Part shown: piece by piece, positions 25,970 to 32,995 of the stretch
Position numbering within the stretch: position 1 is the stretch's first letter
How the letters are laid out: every line of letters begins with the position of its first letter
NCBI GenBank assembly: GCA_048264125.1
Contig: JBLXDM010000011.1
Span: 62,001 to 126,000 of the forward strand
Direction: 5' to 3'
DNA: 64,000 nt
Origin: M1-B18 sp048264125
Lineage (GTDB): Bacteria; Bacillota; Clostridia; Peptostreptococcales; Natronincolaceae
The notes under the pieces: generated by a model
Seen by the model: only the letters and a program-made list of their open reading frames with translations
Told to the model about the DNA's origin: nothing
The model's database searches: none
Position numbers and translations under genes: made by a program

Positions 25970-26746
25970 ATGAATCGGATAGAAAAACAATTTCAGATGC
26001 TTAGAAAGCAGCATAAAAAAGCCTTGATCACATTTTTGGTTGCAGGGCACCCCTGCATAGAAGCAACGGAGGAGCTGATCTACGCCAAGGAACGGGGAGG
26101 CGCCCATATCATTGAGATCGGGATTCCTTATTCCGATCCTCTGGCGGATGGACCGGTGATCCAAAAAGCAGCACAGCAGGCACTGGATAGGGGAGTTCGC
26201 CTGGGAGATATATTTGCTTGCATAGGGAGAGTGCGTACAAACACACAGATCCCTTTGGTCTTTCTAGTGTATTACAATACCATATTCGCCTACGGAATAG
26301 AGAGGTTTATAAATGCCTGCAAGGAGGCTGGAATCGACGGTCTGATTATCCCTGACCTGCCAATGGAGGAGAAGGAGGAGCTAAGCCCATTCCTACAGGA
26401 CACTGATATAGCCATAATCCCCTTAGTAGCACCTACCTCTAAGGAACGGGTTAAAGCGCTGGTGCAAGGAGGAAGGGGATTTGTCTACTGTATTTCCTCT
26501 TTGGGCGTCACTGGGATGAGACAGGAATTTCATGCAAGGCTGGAGAGCTTTTTAAGTAGCGTCCGAGAGGCTACTGAGCTTCCCATTGCCGTAGGTTTTG
26601 GAATCTCAACTAAAGAGGATGTAATTAATATGCAGCCCTATGTGGACGGTGTTATTGTAGGCTCGGCAATTGTACGTCATATCGAGGAAAGCGGCGGAGA
26701 TCCTAAGAGCGTAGAGGCGTTTGTACGCACGCTGGCAGACGTATAA
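25970..26746 (+). CDS. trpA: Tryptophan synthase alpha chain
   Basis: TrpA cleaves indole-3-glycerol phosphate to indole and glyceraldehyde 3-phosphate. The 258-residue barrel has the catalytic Glu in IIEIGIPYSDPLADGP (about 46-61) and the catalytic Asp in GIDGLIIPDLP, then YCISSLGVTG and the phosphate loop VGFGIST. RBS AAGGAGG is 6 nt upstream. It closes the operon and is followed by a terminator. Confidence 0.97.
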   Translation: MNRIEKQFQMLRKQHKKALITFLVAGHPCIEATEELIYAKERGGAHIIEIGIPYSDPLADGPVIQKAAQQALDRGVRLGDIFACIGRVRTNTQIPLVFLVYYNTIFAYGIERFINACKEAGIDGLIIPDLPMEEKEELSPFLQDTDIAIIPLVAPTSKERVKALVQGGRGFVYCISSLGVTGMRQEFHARLESFLSSVREATELPIAVGFGISTKEDVINMQPYVDGVIVGSAIVRHIEESGGDPKSVEAFVRTLADV

Positions 26747-26797
26747 TAGGCTAACAATTGTTGCTTATATAAAAATGTTCATTTTAAGTATATATAT

Positions 26798-26845
26798 AAA
26801 AGCTCTGACAGTACATGATTTACGTGGACAACAGAGCTTTTTTAT
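26798..26845 (+). terminator. Terminator of the trp operon
   Basis: AAAAGCTCTG (26798-26807) pairs with CAGAGCTTTT (26832-26841), followed by T residues; the loop of about 24 nt is long. Confidence 0.75.
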
Positions 26846-26873
26846 ATTTTAATCCGTATTTTCTTAAATGTAG

Positions 26874-26922
26874 TTTACAATGCAAGATTTATGTACTATA
26901 ATGATAGTGATAATTGATATCA
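26874..26922 (+). promoter_or_regulatory. Flavodoxin promoter with Fur-like operator
   Basis: TTTACA (26874-26879) and TATAAT (26897-26902) have 17-nt spacing. Right behind the -10 lies TGATAAT-T-GATATCA (26908-26922), which matches the 7-1-7 Fur box TGATAAT-N-ATTATCA at 12 of 14 positions. Iron-starvation control of a flavodoxin that replaces ferredoxin would be sensible. Confidence 0.55.
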
Positions 26923-26941
26923 ATAACAGGAGGTTTTAAAT

Positions 26942-27373
26942 ATGAAAAAACTAGCAGTTATTTACTGGAGTGGTACCGGCAACACTGAAATGATGGCTAA
27001 GGCAATTGCTGAAGGTGCCGGAGCAGATGTAGAGGTAAGTTTACTTAATGTTGCAAATGCTAAAGCTGACGATGCTTTCAGTGCAGATGCAATTGCGTTA
27101 GGCTGCCCTTCTATGGGTGCTGAGGTTTTAGAAGAGGACGAAATGGAGCCCTTTGTTGAAGCATTAAAAAATCCTGCTCTAAAGGATAAGCCGGTTGCAT
27201 TATTTGGTTCCTATGACTGGGGTAATGGTGATTGGATGAAAGACTGGGAGGAAAGAATGAAGGGCTACGGTGCCAAGCTGGTGGAAGAAGGCTTAATAGT
27301 TCAACTAACTCCTAATGCAGAAGCTCTTGAGGACTGCAAGTCTCTAGGGAATAAGCTGGCCCGCAGTATATAA
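26942..27373 (+). CDS. Flavodoxin, short-chain
   Basis: A 143-residue FMN electron carrier. The phosphate-binding loop SGTGNTEMMA is at about 10-19; the FMN-stacking loops are near LGCPSMGAE (about 55) and FGSYDWGNGDW (about 90). It can replace ferredoxin for low-potential electron transfer, for example to the 2-oxoacid oxidoreductase or radical SAM enzymes nearby (QueE, MiaB). ATG follows CAGGAGG. It is monocistronic, between its own promoter and a terminator. Confidence 0.93.
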   Translation: MKKLAVIYWSGTGNTEMMAKAIAEGAGADVEVSLLNVANAKADDAFSADAIALGCPSMGAEVLEEDEMEPFVEALKNPALKDKPVALFGSYDWGNGDWMKDWEERMKGYGAKLVEEGLIVQLTPNAEALEDCKSLGNKLARSI

Positions 27374-27415
27374 ATTTAAGCTAGGTTACATAATTGGATA
27401 AATGTTTTCCTCATG

Positions 27416-27452
27416 AAAAATCCCTTTTTCAATTCTGAAAAAAGGGATTTTT
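27416..27452. terminator. Bidirectional terminator between flavodoxin and a minus-strand gene
   Basis: AAAAATCCCTTTTTC (27416-27430) pairs with GAAAAAAGGGATTTTT (27437-27452), A-rich left and T-rich right. Confidence 0.88.
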
Positions 27453-27457
27453 GCTGT

Positions 27458-27766
27458 CTATCTCTTAAATGACACAATTAGGTTGTATACCCCATAGGGT
27501 AGCAATACCAGACCCACCAGGCTTATGAAAAATCCAATCTTATAAAAGGTGTATAAAGGAGCCCCTGCTGCATTTTTCATTGCCATCTCGAATAAAGTAA
27601 GAAGCACTACAAAGATAATGCCAAAGAGCATCTGAAGAAGGCTCTTTTTTACAGTCATAGAAGGCCCTTCTGTGACTATATCCCTAACCTTGTCATTCAT
27701 TTCCTTCTGAACCCTTTTAGCCTCCAGATATTTGACATCATGTGGAATCGGATCCTTAATATGCAT
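27458..27766 (-). CDS. Small two-helix membrane protein of unknown function
   Basis: About 102 residues. The N-terminal 45 are polar and cytoplasmic-looking; two hydrophobic helices follow (about 46-64 and 74-95), separated by a short loop with Pro. I do not recognise the family. On the minus strand AGGAGGG precedes ATG 27766 by 6 nt, a better start than ATG 27772 adjoining the ribosome binding site. It stands alone and convergent to flavodoxin. Confidence 0.6.
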   Translation of the reverse strand: MHIKDPIPHDVKYLEAKRVQKEMNDKVRDIVTEGPSMTVKKSLLQMLFGIIFVVLLTLFEMAMKNAAGAPLYTFYKIGFFISLVGLVLLPYGVYNLIVSFKR

Positions 27767-27791
27767 GGTCATCCCTCCTAATACCCTCCGG

Positions 27792-27830
27792 CACTTAAAT
27801 TATTGGATACCACCCGGGTATAAATTCTCT
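27792..27830 (+). repeat. Partial copy of the 7.4-kb palindromic element
   Basis: The stretch beginning CACTTAAATTATTGGATA and continuing through a C-rich, GGTATAAAT-like part aligns with 7445-7482 with few differences. It lies in the gap 27767-28118, which also holds the preQ1 leader. Confidence 0.5.
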
Positions 27831-27899
27831 GAATCCCGGAAAGTACTATATACATTATACCATTATTTACCTATTAAAAACAAATACGTATTTTATCCC

Positions 27900-27928
27900 T
27901 TGAATAAATTATAGTTATATGATACATT
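27900..27928 (+). promoter_or_regulatory. Promoter of the preQ1-controlled queuosine operon
   Basis: TTGAAT (27900-27905) and TACATT (27923-27928), 17-nt spacer, directly ahead of the riboswitch. Confidence 0.55.
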
Positions 27929-27935
27929 AATATCT

Positions 27936-27976
27936 GGACAGTTCGAAAGCCTCCTGTCCTTAAACAAAACTAAGGC
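27936..27976 (+). promoter_or_regulatory. preQ1 class I riboswitch
   Basis: The compact fold is complete. P1 is GGACAG (27936-27941) with CTGTCC (27954-27959). The loop contains TTC...AGCC, and an A-rich tail AAACAAAACTAAGG follows. The pseudoknot P2 forms between GCCT (27949-27952) and AGGC (27973-27976). The tail matches the very conserved AAAACTAAGG of preQ1-I aptamers. The operon it precedes contains queD, queE, folE and queC, the preQ1 biosynthesis genes, which strongly supports the call. Confidence 0.85.
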
Positions 27977-28057
27977 ACAAAAACTGAATGTTCCATTTTC
28001 TTTTTTTGTACCTTTTTTTGTACGATTATTTTGTATGTTTTTTTATTATATATAGAG

Positions 28058-28080
28058 GCTGCCTTTTGGTAGCTTTTTTT
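28058..28080 (+). terminator. Expression-platform terminator of the preQ1 leader
   Basis: GCTGCC (28058-28063), loop TTTT, GGTAGC (28068-28073), then seven T. It lies between the aptamer and the first gene. The alternative antiterminator pairing is not obvious to me, as about 80 nt of T-rich sequence separate it from the aptamer. Confidence 0.7.
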
Positions 28081-28118
28081 GTTTTAATTTTCAAGTTTTT
28101 GTTTAGAAAGGAGCTTCT

Positions 28119-29114
28119 ATGAAAAGAGTTGGCTTAACTACAACGATTCCGGTTGAGGTGCTTCTGGCTGCTGGGTGCACTCCGGTTGATTTAAATAATA
28201 TCTTCGTCACCGGCGGCAGGGGTCTGGAATTGATAGAGTCGGCTGAGATAGACGGCTTTCCTAGAAATCTATGTGCCTGGATAAAGGGCCTTTATGCTAC
28301 AGCTACAACCAATACACTGGATGCAGTGATCGGCGTTACCGAGGGAGATTGCTCCAACACTAAGTCTCTTATAGAGGTATGGCAATCGAAGGGCATGAGG
28401 GTTATTCCCTTTGGATTTCCACAGAGCCGCCAACGGGAGGCAATGGTCAAGGAAATAGACCATCTTATGAATACCTTCAAGGTTTCCATGAGGGAGGTCA
28501 AGGAAGTAATTGAAAAGCTATATCCTATTCGTCAAAGGGTTAAGTATTTAGACGAGCTTACCTGGAGGCATAATAAGGCAACGGGCTTTGAAAATCATCT
28601 GTGGCAGGTTTCCTGCAGTGATTTTAATGGCGACCCTGACAAATTTTCAAAGGATTTGGAAGAAGAGATAGATGAGATAGAATCAAGAAGCTCATTTCCT
28701 GATAATGAGGTTAGACTGGGCTATATAGGCGTACCACCAATCATTGAGGATATATATGCCTTGGTGGAGGCCAACGGTGGACGGGTAGTATTTAACGAGG
28801 TACAGCGGGCCTTTACAATGGCTGAGGCCTCTGCCGAAGACAGCATATATGATATATACCTTAGCTACACCTATCCCTACGATTTAAAAGCACGGCTGGT
28901 TGACATCAAGGGGGCCATTGAGGAAAGAAGTCTGGACGGTGTCATCCATTATACCCAGAGCTTCTGTCATAGGGGCATCGAGGACATTTTAGTTAAGCAG
29001 CAGCTTGGGGTCCCGGTCCTGACGATTGAGGGAGATTTGCCCGGCAAGGCTGATGCAAGAACAAAGCTGAGGCTAGAATCCTTTATGGATATGCTAAGGG
29101 ATTTAAAGGAGTGA
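28119..29114 (+). CDS. 2-hydroxyacyl-CoA dehydratase-like (HgdB/D-component family) protein in a queuosine operon
   Basis: The 331-residue protein matches the PF06050 family (HgdB/FldC/BcrB-type). It has the N-terminal PVEVLLAAGCTP motif, NLCAWIKG (C52), GDCSNTKSL (C78), SFCHRG (C283) and a C-terminal DLPG...ARTKLRLESF segment. C52, C78 and C283 are the likely [4Fe-4S] ligands. Family members carry out low-potential reductive eliminations after electron injection by an ATP-dependent activase, and the matching activase gene follows after 4 nt. The second dehydratase subunit is missing. It is first in the preQ1-riboswitch operon, so a role in queuosine synthesis, perhaps epoxyqueuosine reduction, is inferred. 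RBS GAAAGGAG. Confidence 0.8.
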   Translation: MKRVGLTTTIPVEVLLAAGCTPVDLNNIFVTGGRGLELIESAEIDGFPRNLCAWIKGLYATATTNTLDAVIGVTEGDCSNTKSLIEVWQSKGMRVIPFGFPQSRQREAMVKEIDHLMNTFKVSMREVKEVIEKLYPIRQRVKYLDELTWRHNKATGFENHLWQVSCSDFNGDPDKFSKDLEEEIDEIESRSSFPDNEVRLGYIGVPPIIEDIYALVEANGGRVVFNEVQRAFTMAEASAEDSIYDIYLSYTYPYDLKARLVDIKGAIEERSLDGVIHYTQSFCHRGIEDILVKQQLGVPVLTIEGDLPGKADARTKLRLESFMDMLRDLKE

Positions 29115-29118
29115 CGAT

Positions 29119-29901
29119 ATGAGGATACTGGGAATTGATATAGGCAGCAGAGCAGTAAAGCTGGCCCTCTTTGAGGGGGAGTGTCTCGTAAAATCAGATA
29201 TTATTAGCACCATGAAATTTTACAGAGACTACAGCACCACTGTAGATGGCAGTATAAGACTAGATTTACAGGCGATAGGCTATCATAATATAGATAAAAT
29301 AGTCAGCACCGGCTATGGCAGAAACAATCTTCAGGTGGAAAATGCTTTAGTCATAAATGAGCTTAAGGCCCATGTTTATGGCGTGCTTTATCAGACTGAC
29401 CTGCAAAACTTCACCCTATTGGATATTGGCGGGCAGGATTTTAAGGTTATAAAGGTGGAAAACAGCATTATCACTGATATGCTGTTAAATGACAAATGCG
29501 CTGCCTCCAGTGGTAGATATTTAGAAAATATGGCTGCTTTGCTGGAGATATCTTTAGAGGAGCTGAAGCTGCATTTTAATAATCCCGTTGCATTAAATAC
29601 CACATGTGCTGTCTTTGGCGAATCAGAGCTAATAGGGCAGATCGCATTGGGTCATAAAATTCCCGACTTGTCGGCAGGGATAAACTATTCTTTATATAAA
29701 AGAATTAAGCCGCAAATACTGAAGCTTCGAGGCAGAACCATTGTCTTAACCGGTGGTGTAGCACAAAATGACGCCATCATACATTATTTGAAGGAGGATT
29801 TCCACGAGGTAGTTATACCTGAATTGCCCCAGCTGAACGGAGCAATCGGTTGTAGTTATCTTGGAGTCCTGAAGGAGAGGAAGAAATCAAATGCACAATA
29901 A
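29119..29901 (+). CDS. HgdC/BadF-type ATP-dependent activase
   Basis: A 260-residue ASKHA-fold ATPase of the CoA-dehydratase activator family. It has phosphate-1 GIDIGSRAVK, the family's STGYGRN, phosphate-2 DIGGQDFKVI (about 102-111), NDKCAASSGRYLE with C127, TTCAVFGESE with C163, and GGVAQN. C127 and C163 from each monomer should hold the bridging [4Fe-4S] of the homodimer. Such proteins couple ATP hydrolysis to injecting a very low-potential electron into the HgdB partner, here the gene just upstream. Its stop overlaps queD by 11 nt, tying it to the queuosine genes. Confidence 0.88.
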   Translation: MRILGIDIGSRAVKLALFEGECLVKSDIISTMKFYRDYSTTVDGSIRLDLQAIGYHNIDKIVSTGYGRNNLQVENALVINELKAHVYGVLYQTDLQNFTLLDIGGQDFKVIKVENSIITDMLLNDKCAASSGRYLENMAALLEISLEELKLHFNNPVALNTTCAVFGESELIGQIALGHKIPDLSAGINYSLYKRIKPQILKLRGRTIVLTGGVAQNDAIIHYLKEDFHEVVIPELPQLNGAIGCSYLGVLKERKKSNAQ

Positions 29902-30277
29902 ATTAGTAGATGTCACAAAAATATTTACCTTTGACAGTGCTCACAAGCTGGATAATTATGAAGGGGACTGCAAATATTTACATGGCCACACCTATAAGCT
30001 GGAGATTACAGTTAGAGGAACAGTGGACTATAGGGGCATGGTTATAGATTTCAATGATTTAAAGGCCGCAGTAAAGGAAAAGGTAATTAATATTCTAGAC
30101 CACAGATATTTAAATGATATATTCCCCTTCAACCCCACCTGTGAAAATATGCTGGTGTGGATTTTTGAAGAGCTGGAGGCAGTCCTTACAAAAGATCGCC
30201 ACAGGCTCCAAAGGGTTGTACTATGGGAAACACCCACCAGCTTTGGGACTTTGGAGAGGGAGCAGTTCTATGCTTAG
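29891..30277 (+). CDS. queD: 6-carboxy-5,6,7,8-tetrahydropterin synthase
   Basis: QueD turns dihydroneopterin triphosphate into 6-carboxytetrahydropterin. The 128-residue protein has zinc-binding His in FDSAHKL and CKYLHGHTYKLEI, the catalytic Cys in the latter motif, and DHRYLND with the catalytic Asp-His. It belongs to the PTPS-I/QueD type, supported by neighbours queE, folE and queC. It overlaps the activase upstream and queE downstream. Confidence 0.95.
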   Translation: MHNKLVDVTKIFTFDSAHKLDNYEGDCKYLHGHTYKLEITVRGTVDYRGMVIDFNDLKAAVKEKVINILDHRYLNDIFPFNPTCENMLVWIFEELEAVLTKDRHRLQRVVLWETPTSFGTLEREQFYA

Positions 30278-30902
30278 AATCAATGAAATATTTTTGAGCA
30301 TACAGGGGGAAGGGATATCCACCGGATACCCTACAATTTTTGTACGATTAACCGGCTGCAATTTAAGCTGCAGCTATTGTGACACCGCCTATTCCTATAG
30401 TGAGGGCGAATATATGCCTGTAGCTGCTATAATGGAAAAAATTGAAGCCCTGAAATATAAACGGGTGTGCCTTACAGGGGGAGAGCCCCTACTTCAGCAG
30501 GAGGTGAAGGCGCTTTTAGCTGCCCTTGTGGATTATGAGGTCAATATTGAAACCAATGGCTCAGTTGCTTTAGCTGATTATCCATTGCAGGCAGGACATC
30601 GCTTTACTATGGATATCAAGGTACCCAGCTCCGGAGAGTCAGATAGCTTTCTAATCAGCAATTTTGAAGCCCTTGGAGATAAGGATGAAATAAAAATAGT
30701 TTTGGGAAGCCGAGAGGATTATGTTTGGGGTAGAGAGCTTTTAAAAAAGCACTACAGAAGGGGAATTATAACCCTTTCACCAATCTTTGGTGCAATTGAT
30801 CCCAAGGACATCATTAGCTGGATGCTGGAGGACGGTATAGATGCCAGGTTTCAGCTTCAATTACACAAAATAATATGGAATCCCGACGAAAGGGGTGTAT
30901 AG
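30270..30902 (+). CDS. queE: 7-carboxy-7-deazaguanine synthase (radical SAM)
   Basis: QueE is a radical SAM enzyme that contracts the pterin ring to CDG. The 210-residue protein shows INEIFLSIQGEG, the [4Fe-4S]/SAM motif CNLSCSYC (C30, C34, C37), then LTGGEPLLQ and IETNGS. The true start is ATG 30270 with GAGAGGGAG upstream; the open frame reaches further upstream inside queD. It overlaps queD by 8 nt. Confidence 0.95.
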   Translation: MLRINEIFLSIQGEGISTGYPTIFVRLTGCNLSCSYCDTAYSYSEGEYMPVAAIMEKIEALKYKRVCLTGGEPLLQQEVKALLAALVDYEVNIETNGSVALADYPLQAGHRFTMDIKVPSSGESDSFLISNFEALGDKDEIKIVLGSREDYVWGRELLKKHYRRGIITLSPIFGAIDPKDIISWMLEDGIDARFQLQLHKIIWNPDERGV

Positions 30903-30903
30903 C

Positions 30904-31458
30904 ATGAGGGAAGAAAGAGTTTTAGAGGCTGTAAGAGTAATACTGGAGGAAATAGGTGAAGACCCTAATAGAGAGGGCTTAAAGGACACACCTAAGCGAG
31001 TATTGAACTTCTTTAAGGAAATATACGAGGGCATTGGCACTGATCCCAAGGAGGAACTGAATGCTATATTCGATGAGGATCACACGGAAATGGTAGTGGT
31101 TAAGGAGATTCCCTTCTACTCCATGTGTGAGCACCATTTAGTCCCCTTCTTTGGTAAGGTATCTATAGGCTACCTACCCAATGGCAAAATAGTGGGCTTA
31201 AGTAAGCTGGCAAGACTGGTGGAAAATGTCTCCAGAAGGGTTCAGGTACAGGAAAGAATGACCACCATGATAGCCGATGCCATCAAAGAAAAGCTTCAGC
31301 CCTTAGGTGTTATCGTAGTTATAAAGGCTGAGCATTTATGCATCAACATGAGGGGCATCAAAAAGCCCGGCACTGAAACGGCCACTATAGCCACAAGGGG
31401 TATTTTTGAAACAGATGCGAATTTAAAAAATGACTTTTTTCAATTATTAAAGCTATAG
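30904..31458 (+). CDS. folE: GTP cyclohydrolase I
   Basis: FolE makes dihydroneopterin triphosphate from GTP, here the entry step to queuosine and possibly folate. The 184-residue protein has GLKDTPKRV, the zinc-binding YSMCEHHLVPF (Cys and His) and a second ligand Cys in HLCINMRG. ATG 30904 is 1 nt after the queE stop behind AAGGGG. Its position between queE and queC indicates a dedicated queuosine copy. Confidence 0.96.
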   Translation: MREERVLEAVRVILEEIGEDPNREGLKDTPKRVLNFFKEIYEGIGTDPKEELNAIFDEDHTEMVVVKEIPFYSMCEHHLVPFFGKVSIGYLPNGKIVGLSKLARLVENVSRRVQVQERMTTMIADAIKEKLQPLGVIVVIKAEHLCINMRGIKKPGTETATIATRGIFETDANLKNDFFQLLKL

Positions 31459-31470
31459 GAGGGTTTAGCG

Positions 31471-32142
31471 ATGAAGAGGGCAGTAGTGTTATTATCAGGG
31501 GGCTTAGACAGCACCACCTGTATGGCGGTAGCAAAAAGTGAGGGATATGAGCTATATCCCATATCCTTTGATTATAGTCAACGGCATAATATCGAGCTGA
31601 CTAAGGCAAAGGAAGTTGCGAAATACTTTGGGGTATCGGATCACAAAATAATAAAAATGCAAAATGTCGGTGGAAGCGCTCTGACGGATTCCTCAATTGA
31701 TGTCCCAGAATACAAGGAGACCGACGCTATACCCGTAACCTATGTCCCCGCACGAAATCTGCTTTTTTTAAGCTATGCAGTAGGCTATGCCGAGGTTATA
31801 GGGGCTGAAGCCATTTTTATAGGCGTAAGTGCTGTGGATTACAGCGGCTATCCTGATTGTAGGCCTGAATTCATAGAAGCCTTCCAGAGGGTAGTTGAGG
31901 TGGGAACGGCAGCAGGAGCTACAGGAAAAGTGATAGAGGTTAAGACACCTATTATTAGGCTAAGCAAGGCAGAAACCATCGAGCTGGGAAATCGCCTGGG
32001 CGCCCCCTATCAGCTGACCACCAGCTGCTACAATGGAAGGGAACAGGCCTGCGGCGTATGCGACAGCTGTACCTTAAGGCTAAAGGGCTTTAAGGATGCA
32101 GGCCTGGTGGACCCAATAGATTACGAGAAGGCTGGAGAATAG
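31471..32142 (+). CDS. queC: 7-cyano-7-deazaguanine synthase
   Basis: QueC converts CDG to preQ0 with ammonia and ATP. The 223-residue protein opens with the PP-loop LLSGGLDSTTC, has PARNLLFLS, and ends with the zinc-binding Cys cluster TSCYNG...CGVCDSC. It is the last gene of the operon. QueF, QueA, Tgt and QueG/QueH are not in this window, so later steps are encoded elsewhere or replaced. Confidence 0.96.
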   Translation: MKRAVVLLSGGLDSTTCMAVAKSEGYELYPISFDYSQRHNIELTKAKEVAKYFGVSDHKIIKMQNVGGSALTDSSIDVPEYKETDAIPVTYVPARNLLFLSYAVGYAEVIGAEAIFIGVSAVDYSGYPDCRPEFIEAFQRVVEVGTAAGATGKVIEVKTPIIRLSKAETIELGNRLGAPYQLTTSCYNGREQACGVCDSCTLRLKGFKDAGLVDPIDYEKAGE

Positions 32143-32187
32143 AACATATTATTTTTATTTAATCACTTTGCGGGCGTGCAGGGTGAT

Positions 32188-32283
32188 TTACTTTTTGGGG
32201 TTCTTATTCCTATCCAAATAGGAGATAAGCGATACTAATAGCATGCCAAACCCTATCATTAAAGATATCGCTTGATGCATCAT
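32188..32283 (-). CDS. Candidate holin-like type I toxin peptide
   Basis: A 31-residue open frame on the minus strand begins with two Met codons and reads MMHQAISLMIGFGMLL, then a few hydrophobic residues and a basic tail (RNKNPKK). It strongly resembles the short holin-like toxins (Hol_Tox) of Firmicutes type I toxin-antitoxin pairs. The ribosome binding site is weak and an antisense RNA has not been located, so this is a candidate only. It sits in the 335-nt gap between queC and the SOS promoter; the rest of that gap shows a weak + strand hairpin at about 32160-32187. Confidence 0.5.
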   Translation of the reverse strand: MMHQAISLMIGFGMLLVSLISYLDRNKNPKK

Positions 32284-32376
32284 AATCATAATTATATCTA
32301 AAACATATCACTCATCCTTATTATGCGATGATCGTATTTAAAAAAGATAAAAAGGTCGAAAAAAACAAAAAAACAC

Positions 32377-32405
32377 TTTACACAGAACACATGTTCTATT
32401 ATAAT
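32377..32405 (+). promoter_or_regulatory. SOS promoter with LexA box between -35 and -10
   Basis: TTTACA (32377-32382) and TATAAT (32400-32405) have a 17-nt spacer. The spacer holds AGAACA-CA-TGTTCT (32384-32397), two perfect 6-bp half-sites matching the Firmicutes LexA box GAAC-N4-GTTC. LexA bound here would block RNA polymerase. lexA itself lies at 46.6-47.2 kb. Confidence 0.8.
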
Positions 32406-32477
32406 AAAAGTATGAAGTACAGTTGATGATGACATAAGAAGATTAACATATAAAAACGATCTAAGGAGGAAGAAATT

Positions 32478-32552
32478 ATGAAGGTATTTGTTTTCAGTGG
32501 AACGGTAAAGGATCTTAGAATATATTTAAAGGAATGGCGCAGCAGTAAGTAA
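32478..32552 (+). CDS. 24-aa SOS-controlled small peptide
   Basis: A 24-codon frame starts at ATG 32478 behind a full CTAAGGAGGA and reads MKVFVFSGTVKDLR followed by a short amphipathic, basic end. It has no predicted membrane helix. The strong ribosome binding site and the LexA-box promoter 70 nt upstream make translation likely. Function is unknown. The following gene begins 22 nt later, and both are probably cotranscribed. Confidence 0.6.
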   Translation: MKVFVFSGTVKDLRIYLKEWRSSK

Positions 32553-32574
32553 GTAAAAAAGGAGGCTCATGATT

Positions 32575-32787
32575 ATGATTGACTATTTGCTTAGGCAAGC
32601 CTTTGAGCAGCATACTCCTATTTCAATAATTTACAAAAAAGATAATACCTTTAGCCAGAGAAGGATAAAGATTATCAAGCTAAATGAGGATACCGTATGG
32701 GCCTATTACTACTTTAGAAGGGACTATAGGCAGTTTAAGATAGAGCATATTCTTTCAGTTGCAAAACCCTCTGGTACCTATCACTAA
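32575..32787 (+). CDS. Minimal WYL-like domain protein
   Basis: A 70-residue protein behind AGGAGG. Its core (SIIYKKD...SQRRIKII...DTVWAYYYFRRDYRQFKIEHI) follows the WYL pattern of a small beta-barrel that binds nucleic acid or nucleotides in DNA-damage regulators such as PafBC, but there is no helix-turn-helix. YolD-like proteins linked to SOS polymerases have a similar short barrel and are an alternative. It is the second gene of the SOS-controlled unit and is followed by a terminator. Confidence 0.6.
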   Translation: MIDYLLRQAFEQHTPISIIYKKDNTFSQRRIKIIKLNEDTVWAYYYFRRDYRQFKIEHILSVAKPSGTYH

Positions 32788-32830
32788 GTAAAGCTATATA
32801 CTTAATTTCATACGATTATTTATTTTTTAT

Positions 32831-32858
32831 AAGGAATTATTTAATAATTCCTTTTTTT
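32831..32858 (+). terminator. Terminator of the SOS micro-operon
   Basis: AAGGAATTAT (32831-32840) pairs with ATAATTCCTT (32844-32853), followed by T residues; loop TTA. Confidence 0.8.
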
Positions 32859-32995
32859 ATGATATTTTTTAGGTTATAATTGATAATTGAACATAAAGGA
32901 TATAATATCTATAGGGAAAATGGCTTTTACCTATAGATATCACTTAACAAACACGACTTAATATATACAGCTGATGATTTAAGGAGGAAGCACCA

